Source: Desulfallas sp. Bu1-1 (GTDB taxonomy: Bacteria > Bacillota > Desulfotomaculia > Desulfotomaculales > Desulfallaceae). Taken from it: DNA of 64,000 nt. Under the pieces are notes generated by a model. That model had not been told where the DNA came from. It did not search any database and was given only the letters and a program-made list of their open reading frames with translations. The stretch lies in NCBI RefSeq assembly GCF_015594625.1, contig NZ_JADNRQ010000001.1, positions 248,001-312,000 of the forward strand. Direction: 5' to 3'. Shown here piece after piece: positions 11,524 through 20,980 of this stretch. Made by a program: the position numbers and the translations under genes. How positions within the stretch are numbered: the stretch's first letter is position 1; the number at the start of each line of letters is the position of its first letter.

Positions 11524-12702
11524 ATGAAAATAGCCGTTATACATGATTGGCTGGTAACATATGCGGGTGCGGAAAGAGTATTAGAACAGATTATTCGCAT
11601 TTTTCCTGAATCAGATATATTTAGTGTTATTGATTTTATACCTAATGATTACAGGGGATTTATTAAAGATAAACCCGTTAATACTTCTTTCATTCAAAAA
11701 ATACCGTTTGCAAAAAATAAATATCGTAAATATCTACCACTTATGCCATTTGCCGTTGAACAGTTTGATTTGTCGGGTTATGACCTCGTAATTTCCAGTT
11801 CTCATGCGGTGGCCAAGGGAGTGCTGACGGGACCGGACCAGCTTCATATTTCATACGTACATTCGCCTATTCGCTATGCTTGGGATTTACAGCATGAGTA
11901 TTTAAAGGAGTCCGGCTTGGATAAAGGGATAAAGGGTTGGTTGGCCAGGTGGTTATTGCATAAAATACGCCTTTGGGATTATCGCACAGCTAATGGGGTG
12001 GATGGATTTATTGCCAACTCCCATTTTATAGCCAGGCGTATTTGGAAAGTGTATCGGAGGGAATCCACTGTTATTTACCCGCCTGTTGATATAGAGGCTT
12101 TTTCTTTATCGGAATCCAAGGAGGATTTTTATCTCACGGCTTCACGTATGGTTCCGTATAAAAAGATTGATCTAATTGTAGATGCTTTTTCCAAGATGCC
12201 GGATAAAAAACTGGTGGTTATCGGGGACGGGCCGGATTTTAAAAAGGTCCGGGCCAAAGCGGGAGCTAATGTGGTACTAATGGGTTATCAGCCTTTTAAT
12301 GTGCTGAAGGATTATATGCAAAGGGCTCGGGCGTTTATATTTGCCGCTGAAGAAGATTTTGGCATTGTGCCGGTCGAGGCACAGGCTTGTGGTACGCCGG
12401 TGATTGCGTATGGTAAAGGTGGGGTGTTGGAAACAATACGTGGTTTGGAACATCCTACACCCACCGGGGTATTTTTTCATGAACAGACCGTACCTTCGTT
12501 GGTGGAAACGGTGGAGTTATTTGAGCGTGAAGGTCATAAAATCTCCCCGCAGGACTGCCGCGAAAATGCCCTGCGTTTTTCACCCGAGCGGTTCCGGCGC
12601 GAACTGCGTGAATATATTGATCGCCAGCTTGATTTGTTTTATGGTCGAATTCGTTTTTGCTATAAGCGTTCTGAAAAGATCAATTGGAGGACTGAACTAT
12701 GA
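11524..12702 (+). CDS. GT4-family glycosyltransferase (mannosyltransferase-like)
   Basis: A 392-residue GT-B glycosyltransferase. The N-terminus MKIAVIHDWLVTYAGAERVL is the acceptor-side glycine-containing loop typical of WbaZ/WbdA-like mannosyltransferases; the donor-binding C-terminal domain has ASRMVPYKKIDLIVDAF, a VVIGDGPDFKKV strand and the EX7E-type catalytic segment in EEDFGIVPVEAQACGTPVIA. The gene begins AT-rich like the preceding cassette and becomes GC-rich toward its 3' half, so the cassette border probably falls inside it. RBS AAGGAGG at 11505-11511. It overlaps manC by four bases, which supports GDP-mannose as donor. Confidence 0.85.
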   Translation: MKIAVIHDWLVTYAGAERVLEQIIRIFPESDIFSVIDFIPNDYRGFIKDKPVNTSFIQKIPFAKNKYRKYLPLMPFAVEQFDLSGYDLVISSSHAVAKGVLTGPDQLHISYVHSPIRYAWDLQHEYLKESGLDKGIKGWLARWLLHKIRLWDYRTANGVDGFIANSHFIARRIWKVYRRESTVIYPPVDIEAFSLSESKEDFYLTASRMVPYKKIDLIVDAFSKMPDKKLVVIGDGPDFKKVRAKAGANVVLMGYQPFNVLKDYMQRARAFIFAAEEDFGIVPVEAQACGTPVIAYGKGGVLETIRGLEHPTPTGVFFHEQTVPSLVETVELFEREGHKISPQDCRENALRFSPERFRRELREYIDRQLDLFYGRIRFCYKRSEKINWRTEL

Positions 12703-14081
12703 AAGCTGTTATTTTGGCCGGGGGCAGCGGCACCAGGCTGTGGCCTTTGAGTAGAAATAACTTTCCGAAGCAGTTTTTAAAATTGAAAAACATGGACAAG
12801 TCCATTTTCCAGCTGTCCTTTGAAAGGTGCTTGAAACTTGCCGGTTTGGCGGAAATATACATAGTGACCAATATAAACTATAAATTCCTGGTGCTGGGGC
12901 AGATTGAGGAACTTGGCTACAGGTTTACCGAAAGTCATATTTTGGTTGAACCGCAGGGTAAAAATACCCTGCCGGCCATTTATTACGCCGTAAAGGAAAT
13001 ACAAAAGCAGGGTGACGATATAACGGCGGTTTTTCCGTCCGATCACTTGATTGAAGATGAGGAAAAATTCATCCGCACCGTCAAGCAAGGTGAGCAACTG
13101 GCCGGGGAATATATCATAACTTTTGGCATCCGCCCGAACAAGCCGCATACAGGCTACGGGTACATTAAGCCCGCGGCGCCCCTGGGGCCCGGTTACCGGG
13201 TCGCTGAATTCAAAGAAAAGCCGGACCATGAGACCGCGTTGGAATACCTGGAAAAGGGTTACTTGTGGAACAGCGGCATGTTTATGTTCAGGACGGATAT
13301 TTTTACCGGAGAAGTCAGGCGGCACTGCCCGGAAGTCCATGAAGCCTTTAAATCAAGCGATATTAATGAAATTTACGAAAAAACGCCCGGCATATCCGTA
13401 GATTATGGCATTATGGAAAAATCCGGGCGGGTGGCCGTCATTCCGTTAAACATCAAGTGGAGCGACCTGGGGAGTTTCGATACCTTTTATGACGAATTTG
13501 CCAGGGATGAAAACGGTAATATCACTTTTAACGGTGACATATTGATTGATTCGTCAAACAATCTACTATACACCAGCAAGGATAAAACCGTGGCGTTAAT
13601 CGGCGCCAGCGATTTAATTGTGGTTGACCAGAAAGACGCGCTGCTTATTTGCAAAAAAGACCAATCACAAAAAGTTAAAGAAGTGGTTGACCGGTTAAAA
13701 GCCGGCAATAATCCCCGGGCGGACTTTCATTTGACTACTTACAGGCCGTGGGGTTCCTATACCATTCTGGAGGAAGGACTGTTTTATAAAATCAAGCGAA
13801 TCACCGTTTTGCCGGGCAAAAAGCTGAGCTACCAGCTTCACCACCACCGCAGCGAACACTGGATTGTGGTCAAGGGAACGGCCAGGGTTACCGTGGAAGG
13901 GGTGGAGTCTTTCGTGAGAAGCGGCGAAAGCACCTTTGTAAAATCGGGATACAAACACAGGCTGGAAAACCCCGGTAAGGTTTTGCTGGAGGTTATAGAG
14001 GTGCAGCTTGGCGAATACCTGGAAGAAGATGATATAGTCAGGTTTGATGATGATTTCGGCCGGGTATCCGGCGCGTCCTGA
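12699..14081 (+). CDS. manC: mannose-1-phosphate guanylyltransferase / mannose-6-phosphate isomerase
   Basis: Bifunctional enzyme of GDP-mannose synthesis. The N-terminal nucleotidyltransferase domain (about residues 1-285) has the pyrophosphorylase signature [29 protein letters not shown] and [10 protein letters not shown]; the C-terminal cupin (about 345-455) has [32 protein letters not shown] with the metal-binding histidines, and [13 protein letters not shown]. The length of 460 residues is normal for the type II bifunctional form. It follows the GT4 gene with an ATGA overlap and is followed by manB after 35 bases with GGAGG. Confidence 0.95.
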   Translation: MKAVILAGGSGTRLWPLSRNNFPKQFLKLKNMDKSIFQLSFERCLKLAGLAEIYIVTNINYKFLVLGQIEELGYRFTESHILVEPQGKNTLPAIYYAVKEIQKQGDDITAVFPSDHLIEDEEKFIRTVKQGEQLAGEYIITFGIRPNKPHTGYGYIKPAAPLGPGYRVAEFKEKPDHETALEYLEKGYLWNSGMFMFRTDIFTGEVRRHCPEVHEAFKSSDINEIYEKTPGISVDYGIMEKSGRVAVIPLNIKWSDLGSFDTFYDEFARDENGNITFNGDILIDSSNNLLYTSKDKTVALIGASDLIVVDQKDALLICKKDQSQKVKEVVDRLKAGNNPRADFHLTTYRPWGSYTILEEGLFYKIKRITVLPGKKLSYQLHHHRSEHWIVVKGTARVTVEGVESFVRSGESTFVKSGYKHRLENPGKVLLEVIEVQLGEYLEEDDIVRFDDDFGRVSGAS

Positions 14082-14116
14082 TTTCGACACGGGGCGACAA
14101 ATGGAGGAATGGCATT

Positions 14117-15499
14117 ATGCAAAAGAGCTTCGAGGTTTGCCGCAATGCCTTTAAAGCCTATGACATACGCGGGCGGGTTCCGGAGGAATTAAACGAAGAG
14201 GTGGCCTATCGCATCGGGAGAGCCTATGTGGAGCTTTTTAAAACCGGTAAAGTGGCTGTGGGGTATGATGTGCGCTTATCCAGCCCCGCCCTGGCCGCGG
14301 CCCTGGCCAGGGGGCTGGCGGACGGGGGCTGTGATGTCATCGAGCTGGGTCTTTGCGGTACCGAGCAGGTGTATTTTGCCGCCTTTCACCTTGAGCTGGA
14401 CGGCGGCATTATGGTCACGGCCAGCCACAATCCCCGGGAATACAACGGCATGAAGCTGGTTCGCTCCGGGGCCAGGCCCGTAAGCGGTGACAGCGGGCTG
14501 CAGGAGTTGGAGGAACTGGTAGTCAACGGGAGCTTTAAATCAGGGACGAGTTTATTCGGGCCAACGGGGTCCTGCAAACAGGTAAACATAAAAGAAGCCT
14601 ATGTGCGGCACTTATTGTCCTATATTGACAGTTCCGCATTGAGCCCCCTCAAGGTGGTGGTCAACGCCGGCAACGGCTGCGCCGGCCCGGTCATTGACGC
14701 CCTGGAGCCGCACCTGCCTTTTCAGTTTATCAAGGTGAATCACGAGCCGGACGGCAGTTTCCCCAACGGCGTTCCCAACCCCCTGCTGCCGGAAAACCGC
14801 GAGGCCACGGCCCGGGCGGTGCGGGAAACGGGGGCGGACGCGGGAATTGCCTGGGACGGCGATTTCGACCGGTGTTTCTTTTTCGACGAGCGGGGTAATT
14901 TCATTGAAGGCTATTACATCGTGGGGCTGCTGGCCCGGGCTTTCCTGCACCGTTATCCCGGGGCCAAAATAATTCACGACCCCCGCTTGACCTGGAACAC
15001 CATCGAACTGGTGCGGGAGGCGGGCGGCGTTCCGGTGCTGTGCAAAACGGGGCACGCCTTTATCAAGGAGCGCATGCGCCTGGAAGACGCTGTCTATGGC
15101 GGGGAGATGTCGGCCCACCATTATTTCAGGGATTTCGCTTACTGCGACAGCGGCATGATTCCCTGGTTGCTGATCTTGGAAATCATGAGCCGGGAGGGAA
15201 AGCCGCTATCTCAACTGGTTGGCGAACGGGTGAACAGGTACCCCGTCAGCGGGGAAATCAACCGGCGGGTGGCCGACCCGGGGGAAATCATGAGGCTTGT
15301 CGAGCAGCGCTTTGCCCGGGGGGTGGCCATCGACCGCACGGACGGCCTGAGCGTGGAGTTTGCCGATTGGCGCTTCAACCTGCGCATGTCCAACACCGAG
15401 CCGGTGTTGCGCCTAAACGTGGAAACAAAGGGCGACCCGTCGCTGTTAAGGCAAAAAACCGGGGAATTGCTGGATTTTATTGATGGTCATAACAAATAA
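14117..15499 (+). CDS. manB: phosphomannomutase
   Basis: Interconverts mannose-6-phosphate and mannose-1-phosphate, feeding ManC. The 460-residue alpha-D-phosphohexomutase has the phosphoserine loop [15 protein letters not shown], metal loop [12 protein letters not shown], sugar-binding loop [19 protein letters not shown] and phosphate-binding [14 protein letters not shown]. The substitution of the usual RxSGTEP by RMSNTEP is typical of ManB/AlgC-like phosphomannomutases. A short, slightly diverged copy of bases 15143-15205 reappears downstream at 16504-16564. Confidence 0.94.
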   Translation: MQKSFEVCRNAFKAYDIRGRVPEELNEEVAYRIGRAYVELFKTGKVAVGYDVRLSSPALAAALARGLADGGCDVIELGLCGTEQVYFAAFHLELDGGIMVTASHNPREYNGMKLVRSGARPVSGDSGLQELEELVVNGSFKSGTSLFGPTGSCKQVNIKEAYVRHLLSYIDSSALSPLKVVVNAGNGCAGPVIDALEPHLPFQFIKVNHEPDGSFPNGVPNPLLPENREATARAVRETGADAGIAWDGDFDRCFFFDERGNFIEGYYIVGLLARAFLHRYPGAKIIHDPRLTWNTIELVREAGGVPVLCKTGHAFIKERMRLEDAVYGGEMSAHHYFRDFAYCDSGMIPWLLILEIMSREGKPLSQLVGERVNRYPVSGEINRRVADPGEIMRLVEQRFARGVAIDRTDGLSVEFADWRFNLRMSNTEPVLRLNVETKGDPSLLRQKTGELLDFIDGHNK

Positions 15500-15525
15500 A
15501 TAAACGGCACAAGGAGTTGACGATC

Positions 15526-16368
15526 ATGGAAGAAGAAATTAACCTTCGCGAATTGATTGAGGTACTAATCAGTGGAAAGTGGTTGATTGCCGGCATTTGC
15601 CTGGCCGTGGTGCTGGTTTCCGGTGTGTTCAGTTTTTTTGTGTTGCCTGAGAAATACGAAGCCCGGGCGGCGATTATGTTTGATAATAGTTTTATAGAAC
15701 AACAGGGATTGTCACTGGAGAGTTATAAAGAATTGGTTCTTACCCCCGCGAGAATGGAGTATGTCTATAAAGAGTTGCGGCTAGGTGACAAAGATTACAC
15801 CATGACATCCTTTAAAAAATCGGTCAAGACTGAAGTCAACAAGGAAGCGGGCCTTGTTTCCATTACCGCCACCGGCACGGACCCGGAGCTTGTGCGGCAA
15901 ATTGCCAACTTGTTCGGGCAAATCAGCGTAAACGATTTTCGCCAAAGGTTGATTTATAATAAAGAAAGGGAAATTATCAAAGCTGAAAGAATGCTGGCAA
16001 ATATAAATCAGGAGATGGCAAATACCCCCAAACTGTTGGGCACCACCGAAGTAAAGGAACGCGGCGGCCAGGTAATACTTATTCCCGAAGTGAATCCAAT
16101 GTATGAAAAACTGTCCGCCAGGTGGGATGAAATCAATAGTACGGTGACCCAATTAAAGGCCGATAAGGAGTATCTGGAAGAGGGCTTAAAAACAGGCGGC
16201 AAGGGGTTATTTATCATATTGCAGAACGCGCCCCTGCCCGAAGAGCCGGTCAGCCCCCGCAAAATGCTGAACATGGCCGTGGCCGGCGTGCTGGGCCTGA
16301 TGGTCAGCGTTTTCCTGGTGTTTTTCCTGGAATTCTGGCGCAAATCGGCACCAGATATAAAAAAATAG
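15526..16368 (+). CDS. Wzz/YveK-type chain-length determinant / BY-kinase activator
   Basis: A membrane protein of 280 residues that would control the length of the polymer made by the Wzy enzyme. Two transmembrane helices flank an extracytoplasmic domain: residues about 18-40 (WLIAGICLAVVLVSGVFSFF) and about 248-272 (MAVAGVLGLMVSVFLVFFL). Just before the second helix is the family's proline-containing motif (PLPEEPVSPRKMLN). The ATG at 15526 is chosen because AAGGAG (15511-15516) stands nine bases upstream; an in-frame TTG at 15517 is too close. No tyrosine kinase partner is visible next to it. Its last 350 bases are duplicated at 19.8-20.15 kb. Confidence 0.88.
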   Translation: MEEEINLRELIEVLISGKWLIAGICLAVVLVSGVFSFFVLPEKYEARAAIMFDNSFIEQQGLSLESYKELVLTPARMEYVYKELRLGDKDYTMTSFKKSVKTEVNKEAGLVSITATGTDPELVRQIANLFGQISVNDFRQRLIYNKEREIIKAERMLANINQEMANTPKLLGTTEVKERGGQVILIPEVNPMYEKLSARWDEINSTVTQLKADKEYLEEGLKTGGKGLFIILQNAPLPEEPVSPRKMLNMAVAGVLGLMVSVFLVFFLEFWRKSAPDIKK

Positions 16369-16399
16369 TTAATTTAAGTTAATATCAAAGTTAAATTAA
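16019..16399. repeat. direct repeat copy 1: 3' part of wzz
   Basis: These 381 bases, from codon about 165 of the Wzz-like gene to just past its stop, recur at 19800-20179 in the same orientation. By eye the two copies differ at three substitutions and one base in an A run near the stop. Together they bracket a 3.4 kb segment that holds the M6 protease gene. Confidence 0.95.
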
Positions 16400-16404
16400 A
16401 ACAC

Positions 16405-16436
16405 GCGACACGGGGACGGTTCTCGAGTGTCGCGAC
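16405..16436. repeat. REP-like palindromic element, copy 1
   Basis: GCGACACGGGGACGGTTC followed by TCGAGTGTCGCGAC: the ends (GCGACAC and GTGTCGC) pair, forming a hairpin with the GGGGACGGTTC loop. Related sequence occurs at 20952, 22603 and, inverted, 49045. Such elements resemble REP sequences mobilised by REP-associated tyrosine transposases, but no transposase is present here. Confidence 0.75.
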
Positions 16437-16449
16437 ATCAAACAGCTTC

Positions 16450-16480
16450 TGCCGGCCACGCGCCGGCGGGGGTTTTTTTA
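16450..16480 (+). terminator. rho-independent terminator after the glycan operon
   Basis: GCCGGC at 16451-16456 pairs with GCCGGC at 16462-16467 around the loop CACGC, followed by GGGGG and seven T. It lies about 80 bases after the Wzz-like gene and probably ends the whole operon. Confidence 0.75.
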
Positions 16481-16503
16481 TTTTATTTCAGAATTTTGCT
16501 TAA

Positions 16504-16564
16504 TGCGACAGCGGCATGATTCCCTGGTTGTTGATGCTGGAAATTGAGCCGGGAAGGAAAGCCG
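16504..16564 (+). pseudogene. short fragment of manB
   Basis: About 61 bases beginning TGCGACAGCGGCATGATTCC match manB 15143-15205 with a few substitutions and a small deletion. No reading frame survives. Together with the wzz fragment at 19.8 kb, in the same order and orientation, it suggests the remains of a second manB-wzz unit. Confidence 0.75.
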
Positions 16565-16603
16565 TTGTCGAAAGGGTATAGGGAGCTGTTGTTCTGTGCA
16601 GGG

Positions 16604-16634
16604 AAAACCGGGGCGGTCAGGCCACCCCGGTTTT
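16604..16634 (-). terminator. terminator of the M6 protease gene (minus strand)
   Basis: AAAACCGGGG (16604-16613) is complementary to CCCCGGTTTT (16625-16634), giving a ten-base stem with an eleven-base loop, 17 bases downstream of the protease stop on the minus strand. The symmetric A and T tracts mean it could act in both directions. Confidence 0.7.
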
Positions 16635-16650
16635 GTTGTACACAGCAATA

Positions 16651-19600
16651 TCAAGATTGCGGCCCTTGCAATTCACCTAATAAGCGCTTGAGCATGACCA
16701 CCGCTTCCGCCCGGGTTGCGGTGTCTTTGGGGGCGAAAACAGGGCCGTTGGTTCCTGCTTTGCCGGTGACGATGTTTGCCCCGGCAACCAGCCTCACTGA
16801 ATCCACAGCCCAGGCGGCGATGGTTTGACGGTCCTGGAAGGATTCCAGTGTTGCGGCGCTGCTGATATGCACCCCTTTATACCTGAGGGCATTGGCGATC
16901 ATGGCCGCCATTTGCTCACGGGTAATCAGGGCTTGCGGTTGAAATTGCACTGCGCTGGTGCCGCTCACCAGTTTGGCTCCAAAGGCCCTGGCGACGCTGT
17001 CCCTGTACCATGCGTTTTGTGGGACGTCCGTAAAAGGTATCTCCGCCGGTTTTTCCACCTGCAGCACGTTCACCAGCAGCGCAGCGAATTCTGCTCTGGT
17101 AATGCCGGCATTCGGTTCAAACCGGGAAGGGCTTCTGCCGCTGGCGTAGTTATGGGTGTACATCCACTCGATATCATCTTTGGCCCAGTGATTTTCTATA
17201 TCTGTAAAGGGCGATGTCTCAAGTTTTTTAGGAGCCATTTCCAGCAAAGCGTAATGGCTGAAGTGGGGTGTTTCAAACACGATGCTGGTAGTGGCCGCGT
17301 CATAGTCGCCGCCCACGGCGTCCCAGGCCTTGCTTTCCGGGTTGTAGCGGTAGGCTTTGATTTTCCCCCGGGCCGCTGCTTCACGGTAGTTTGCCGGGAC
17401 CGGCAGGGCAACCATGACATTGCCGTTGAAAAGCTTAATGGCGTTTTTATGGCCGGATCGGGTTACCGTTACCGCGGAAAGATCGTAAATTTCGCTCCGC
17501 AGGATATACAGGTGGCTGTGCCGGGCGTTGCTTAATATGCTGGCTTTCTCACTTGCTCCCAGGGCCCGGGCGCCGATTTCAAATTGAACCACGTCTTTGC
17601 CCAGCATTTCCGGCACCTGCAGCGCTCCGGCGGGGAAGGTGAAGGAAATGCCCGGTATTTGTATTGTTAGAGGTTTTTGGGTTTGTTCAATCTTTTCCAC
17701 TTGTTTTGTGGTCAGGGCTATATTATTTTCCCCCGGTTCAGCAGTAATCTTTATTATTCCGGTGGCGGAACTGTTCTCGATGGCTTTTTCCAGCGCTGCA
17801 TCGCTTTGGGGCTTGGTGGCGCCCGGTGGTACGGTAACTTGGGGAGCGGTAATGCCTCCGCCACCGCCTCCGCCACCTCCGCCACCGCCGCCTGTAGTGG
17901 TGCTCTGCAACCAGGTGGCGGTGGCGGTAAGAATGGACGTTTTGCCGGAGGCGTTCAACTGGTCGAAGTAGGTTGCGGTGATTGTATCCCCGCCGGCCAC
18001 CTTAATAAGGTTGTTCCCTGATGCGTCAGTTGTAAATCCGAAGCTCCCCGTGAAAATGCCTGTGCCGGCTCCGGTCTCGTTGAGCGCAACGTCAATGCCG
18101 CCGGCATCGCTGGTGCTGGTTACTTGCACTGTAATTGTGTTAATGCTGCTGTCGGTATCCCGGTCCGCGTCGTTGACAGTGATGATTGCCGTAGCGCCGG
18201 TGCCCGTGTATTGGGTTTTATCCAGGCTTATCGTGCCGGTTACGGGCTTTTTAACGGTAAAATGGGCCGTCATAACGTCTGCCGGGGCGGATATGTTGGT
18301 AATGCTGACGTAACTGGGACTGCCGTCTTTGCGATTGCTTGACGGGTTGGTCAACTGGCTGAACTCAGTGCTGGTTAAAGTGGAGAAAGGATCTCCCGCA
18401 TCACCGGCGTTGTTTAAGTTCTCCAAATCATTTTTCCCGTCGGCCTGTTCCAGGGCTACCCTTAAATCTGTGGGGTTTGTATTGATATCATTGTAATTAA
18501 TGTCGCCTACAGCATCGTCTATGTGCCAGATTAACAGGCCATCTCCGGGCAGCTCGGCGTCAAACCCGTACTTGCGGCGGTTTTCCACCAGAAAGTATTC
18601 GTCGCCCGCCTGGCCGTTGGTCCACAGGCGGTAAAAGCCGGCGGCTTCCCCGGCCCCGTATACCGCTTCGCTGATTGAATAGTTGTCACTGTATACAACG
18701 TTGACTGGTTCTATCCAGCCCAGCAGTTGCTTGGACCAGGCTGACAGGTGGGCCGGCCTGGCACCGTCGCCCAGGTTGCAGCCGTAGGCCATGGAATCCC
18801 ACACGCCGGCGCCGAACGATTCGCCGTTTTTTTCGTAATCCGTGTCGTACAGGTCCGGCAGGCCGAGCTGGTGGCCGAACTCGTGCACCATGGTGCCCAG
18901 GTACCCGTCATCCGCCACCGTAGCGTATTCAACTACTTCCACCCCGTCCACGGTTTCACCAATGCTGGTTACCAAGTCGTTTTCACGTTCGTGAATAAAA
19001 TACTGGTGAGACCAGATGTCATTTGAGGTGCCGGTAAGTGCCTGGTCCTGGCCGGCGTGGATGAGAAGAAAATTGTTTACTACGCCATCGGTGGCGTACC
19101 GGCTGAAATCGACTCCGGCTTTATCCGCCAAACGCACGGCCTCGCGCGCCATTTCGTCGATTTCAGGGCTGTCTATCACTCCGTTGTCCGCTCCATAATA
19201 AGCCATATCATAGACGCTTTGGATCACGGTAATGTCGTTTATATCGCCAATCAGGTTGAGTTTTCCGTAAGAGTTTTCCCGGTAATATGCCTTGAGGCTG
19301 TCGGTTTCGCCAAAGATGAGATTATAATAAAAATTCTTGTCGTGGGTAAATTTCACGTCCTGGAATTCAAGCATGATGACCAATAGTTTTTGGTCTCCGG
19401 TGGTGGGCCGGCGCGAAATGGCGGGCCGCATTGACCCCGCGGCGGAAAAGAATCCCGGCTGGCTTTTTGTTTCCTTTATGCTGCCGTCAATGCCGGGTGG
19501 GTACACGCCGGCACCGGGCGGGCGTAGTTGTTTTTGTGCATTGACTGCCGTGCCGGCCTCCGCCCGGGGCGGTATTGGCGGACTGCTGAAAGCTGTTAAC

Positions 19601-19665
19601 GCTACAACAAGGGCCAGGGCGATTGAAAGTAGTTTGGCAATGACCCTTTTTTTGTTTGCAGCCAA
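16651..19665 (-). CDS. secreted M6-family metalloprotease with SLH domains
   Basis: About 1004 residues. The TTG at 19665 is preferred: AAGGAG lies eight bases upstream and it yields a signal peptide (ANKKRVIAKLLSIALALVVA). The M6 (immune inhibitor A-like) zinc protease domain at about residues 75-430 has the metal motif VHEFGHQLGLPDLYD and a DSMAYG Met-turn-like segment. Next are a beta-sandwich repeat, a 13-glycine linker (17854-17892), a domain ending in a FSHYALLEM strand, and three SLH modules (IENHWAKDDIEWMY, ITRAEFAALLVNVL) that would bind pyruvylated wall polymer. CsaB, encoded at 35.7 kb, would provide that ligand. The gene runs against its neighbours and sits between pieces of manB and wzz, so it was probably inserted. 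Confidence 0.9.
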   Translation of the reverse strand: MAANKKRVIAKLLSIALALVVALTAFSSPPIPPRAEAGTAVNAQKQLRPPGAGVYPPGIDGSIKETKSQPGFFSAAGSMRPAISRRPTTGDQKLLVIMLEFQDVKFTHDKNFYYNLIFGETDSLKAYYRENSYGKLNLIGDINDITVIQSVYDMAYYGADNGVIDSPEIDEMAREAVRLADKAGVDFSRYATDGVVNNFLLIHAGQDQALTGTSNDIWSHQYFIHERENDLVTSIGETVDGVEVVEYATVADDGYLGTMVHEFGHQLGLPDLYDTDYEKNGESFGAGVWDSMAYGCNLGDGARPAHLSAWSKQLLGWIEPVNVVYSDNYSISEAVYGAGEAAGFYRLWTNGQAGDEYFLVENRRKYGFDAELPGDGLLIWHIDDAVGDINYNDINTNPTDLRVALEQADGKNDLENLNNAGDAGDPFSTLTSTEFSQLTNPSSNRKDGSPSYVSITNISAPADVMTAHFTVKKPVTGTISLDKTQYTGTGATAIITVNDADRDTDSSINTITVQVTSTSDAGGIDVALNETGAGTGIFTGSFGFTTDASGNNLIKVAGGDTITATYFDQLNASGKTSILTATATWLQSTTTGGGGGGGGGGGGGITAPQVTVPPGATKPQSDAALEKAIENSSATGIIKITAEPGENNIALTTKQVEKIEQTQKPLTIQIPGISFTFPAGALQVPEMLGKDVVQFEIGARALGASEKASILSNARHSHLYILRSEIYDLSAVTVTRSGHKNAIKLFNGNVMVALPVPANYREAAARGKIKAYRYNPESKAWDAVGGDYDAATTSIVFETPHFSHYALLEMAPKKLETSPFTDIENHWAKDDIEWMYTHNYASGRSPSRFEPNAGITRAEFAALLVNVLQVEKPAEIPFTDVPQNAWYRDSVARAFGAKLVSGTSAVQFQPQALITREQMAAMIANALRYKGVHISSAATLESFQDRQTIAAWAVDSVRLVAGANIVTGKAGTNGPVFAPKDTATRAEAVVMLKRLLGELQGPQS
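17854..17892 (-). repeat. GGN triplet tract encoding 13 glycines
   Basis: Thirty-nine bases of CCN triplets on the plus strand encode an uninterrupted run of 13 glycines in the protease, between the beta-sandwich repeat and the C-terminal modules. It is a flexible hinge and, being repetitive, could change length by slippage. Confidence 0.9.
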
Positions 19666-19799
19666 AAAAACCACTCCTTCTTTAAAATTAAATAATTGCG
19701 TGCGGAGTGGTGTATTCGACAATTTTATACAAAGTCCTTTTTTTGGGCATGATTCCGTATATTATTTTTGGTGGCTTGTTTTGCCGAACAGTCATGCAT

Positions 19800-20152
19800 C
19801 AAATACCCCCAAACTGTTGGGCACAACCGAAGTAAAGGAACGCGGCGGCCAGGTAATACTTATTCCCGAAGTGAATCCAATGTATGAAAAACTGTCCGCC
19901 AGGTGGGATGAAATCAATAGTACGGTGACCCAGTTAAAGGCCGATAAGGAGTATCTGGAAGAGGGCTTAAAAACAGGCGGCAAGGGGTTATTTATCATAT
20001 TGCAGAACGCGCCCCTGCCCGAAGAGCCGGTCAGCCCCCGCAAAATGCTGAACATGGCCGTGGCCGGCGTGCTGGGCCTGATGGTCAGCGTGTTCCTGGT
20101 GTTTTTCCTGGAATTCTGGCGCAAATCGGCACCAGATATAAAAAATAGTTAA
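19800..20152 (+). pseudogene. 3' fragment of the wzz-like gene (direct repeat copy 2, homology to 20179)
   Basis: Nearly exact copy of 16019-16371, encoding the last 115 or so residues including the PLPEEPVSPRKMLN motif and second membrane helix, without any N-terminus or start signal. One A fewer in the run before the stop changes the last residues. Homology to the first copy continues beyond the stop to 20179. It is therefore a non-functional duplicate and marks the far edge of the inserted protease segment. Confidence 0.9.
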
Positions 20153-20382
20153 TTTAAGTTAATATCAAAGTTAAATTAATAAGTTGCGAGGGCCTGTTTC
20201 CTTCGGGTGCCAAACATGAACAGTATTCAGTTGCTATAATCAACAAGTATTTGACGTAAAAAACTAACCGAATCAAAATTTTCCTATATGTATGGGTCTG
20301 ACCCTTGGCCCTTTAAACCGTCTCCGTTGTCGCACTTGATTCCGAATGGAAATCAACAGTTGTTTATTTCCTTCATTTAAGT

Positions 20383-20391
20383 TGGTATAAT
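20383..20391 (+). promoter_or_regulatory. extended -10 promoter for the HEPN/MNT pair
   Basis: TGGTATAAT is a perfect extended -10 box 37 bases before the HEPN relic's ATG. No convincing -35 box is seen at the right distance. The 20180-20382 stretch before it holds no gene that I can recognise. Confidence 0.5.
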
Positions 20392-20427
20392 CCTGGTATG
20401 GAAGGTTCAAGGAAGAGGGAAATATTA

Positions 20428-20538
20428 ATGAGGGCACAGACTTCCGTATGGATAGGAATAGCCGAGGACGACCTGGAAGCCGCAGAACACTGCTACGAGG
20501 GAAAAAGATACCTTTGGGCCATGTTCATGTGTCAGTAA
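20428..20538 (+). pseudogene. HEPN-domain protein, N-terminal relic
   Basis: Thirty-six codons from ATG at 20428 (GGAAGAGG upstream) encode VWIGIAEDDLEAAEHCYEGK and then RYLWAMFMCQ before TAA. This is the first helical hairpin of HEPN domains (W, AxxDL, A, then AxFxxQQ), usually about 125 residues long. The RxxxxH RNase motif region is gone. A KMYTRAYKEHF remnant follows in another frame, then the MNT gene, so a HEPN-MNT toxin-antitoxin pair has lost its toxin. Confidence 0.6.
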
Positions 20539-20606
20539 GCGGAATTGGAAGCAAAATGTACACCAGAGCATACAAAGAACATTTTGCAACGTTCAAAGGA
20601 GACAAA

Positions 20607-20930
20607 ATGGCTAAAAAGCATGTTGAAGTAATCGTGAAGGAATTTATCAAGGCTGTAAAAGAAAGAAATATCCGAGTGGAAAAAGCCATCCTGTTTGGTT
20701 CCTACGCCAAAGGAAATGCAGTCGAAACCAGTGATATTGACGTGGCCGTCATTTCCCCGGACTTTGGCCAGGACTATGTGGAAGAAGCTGTGCTGTTGAA
20801 AGAAATCAGCGAGAACATTGATTTGGACATTTCCCCAAGACCTTATTCATTGGAAGAATACAAAAAGGTTAACAGTGGCCAGTTTCTTTACGATGAGATT
20901 ATCAGTAAGGGTAAGCCCATCAATGCTTAA
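20607..20930 (+). CDS. MNT-type minimal nucleotidyltransferase (antitoxin-like)
   Basis: A 107-residue protein with the polymerase-beta nucleotidyltransferase signature ILFGSYAKGNAVETSDIDVA (GS, then DxD), as in MntA/MNT proteins that neutralise HEPN toxins by AMPylation. The ATG at 20607 follows AAAGGAG by about five bases; longer in-frame readings run back into the HEPN relic. Its cognate toxin upstream is truncated, so this may be an orphan antitoxin. Confidence 0.8.
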   Translation: MAKKHVEVIVKEFIKAVKERNIRVEKAILFGSYAKGNAVETSDIDVAVISPDFGQDYVEEAVLLKEISENIDLDISPRPYSLEEYKKVNSGQFLYDEIISKGKPINA

Positions 20931-20951
20931 TGATATTACTGTGACACAGCT

Positions 20952-20970
20952 GCGACACGGGGACGGTTCA
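20952..20970. repeat. REP-like element, copy 2 (half)
   Basis: GCGACACGGGGACGGTTCA matches the left half of the element at 16405. The closing half is not obvious. It lies between two convergent MNT genes. Confidence 0.65.
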
Positions 20971-20980
20971 ACCATATGTG

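Noticed and set aside
19337-20152. 271-codon plus-strand frame that ends in the wzz C-terminus
   Set aside because: Its first half is antisense of the protease signal-peptide region; only the wzz fragment part is homologous to a real protein. Treated as a duplicate fragment, not a fusion gene.
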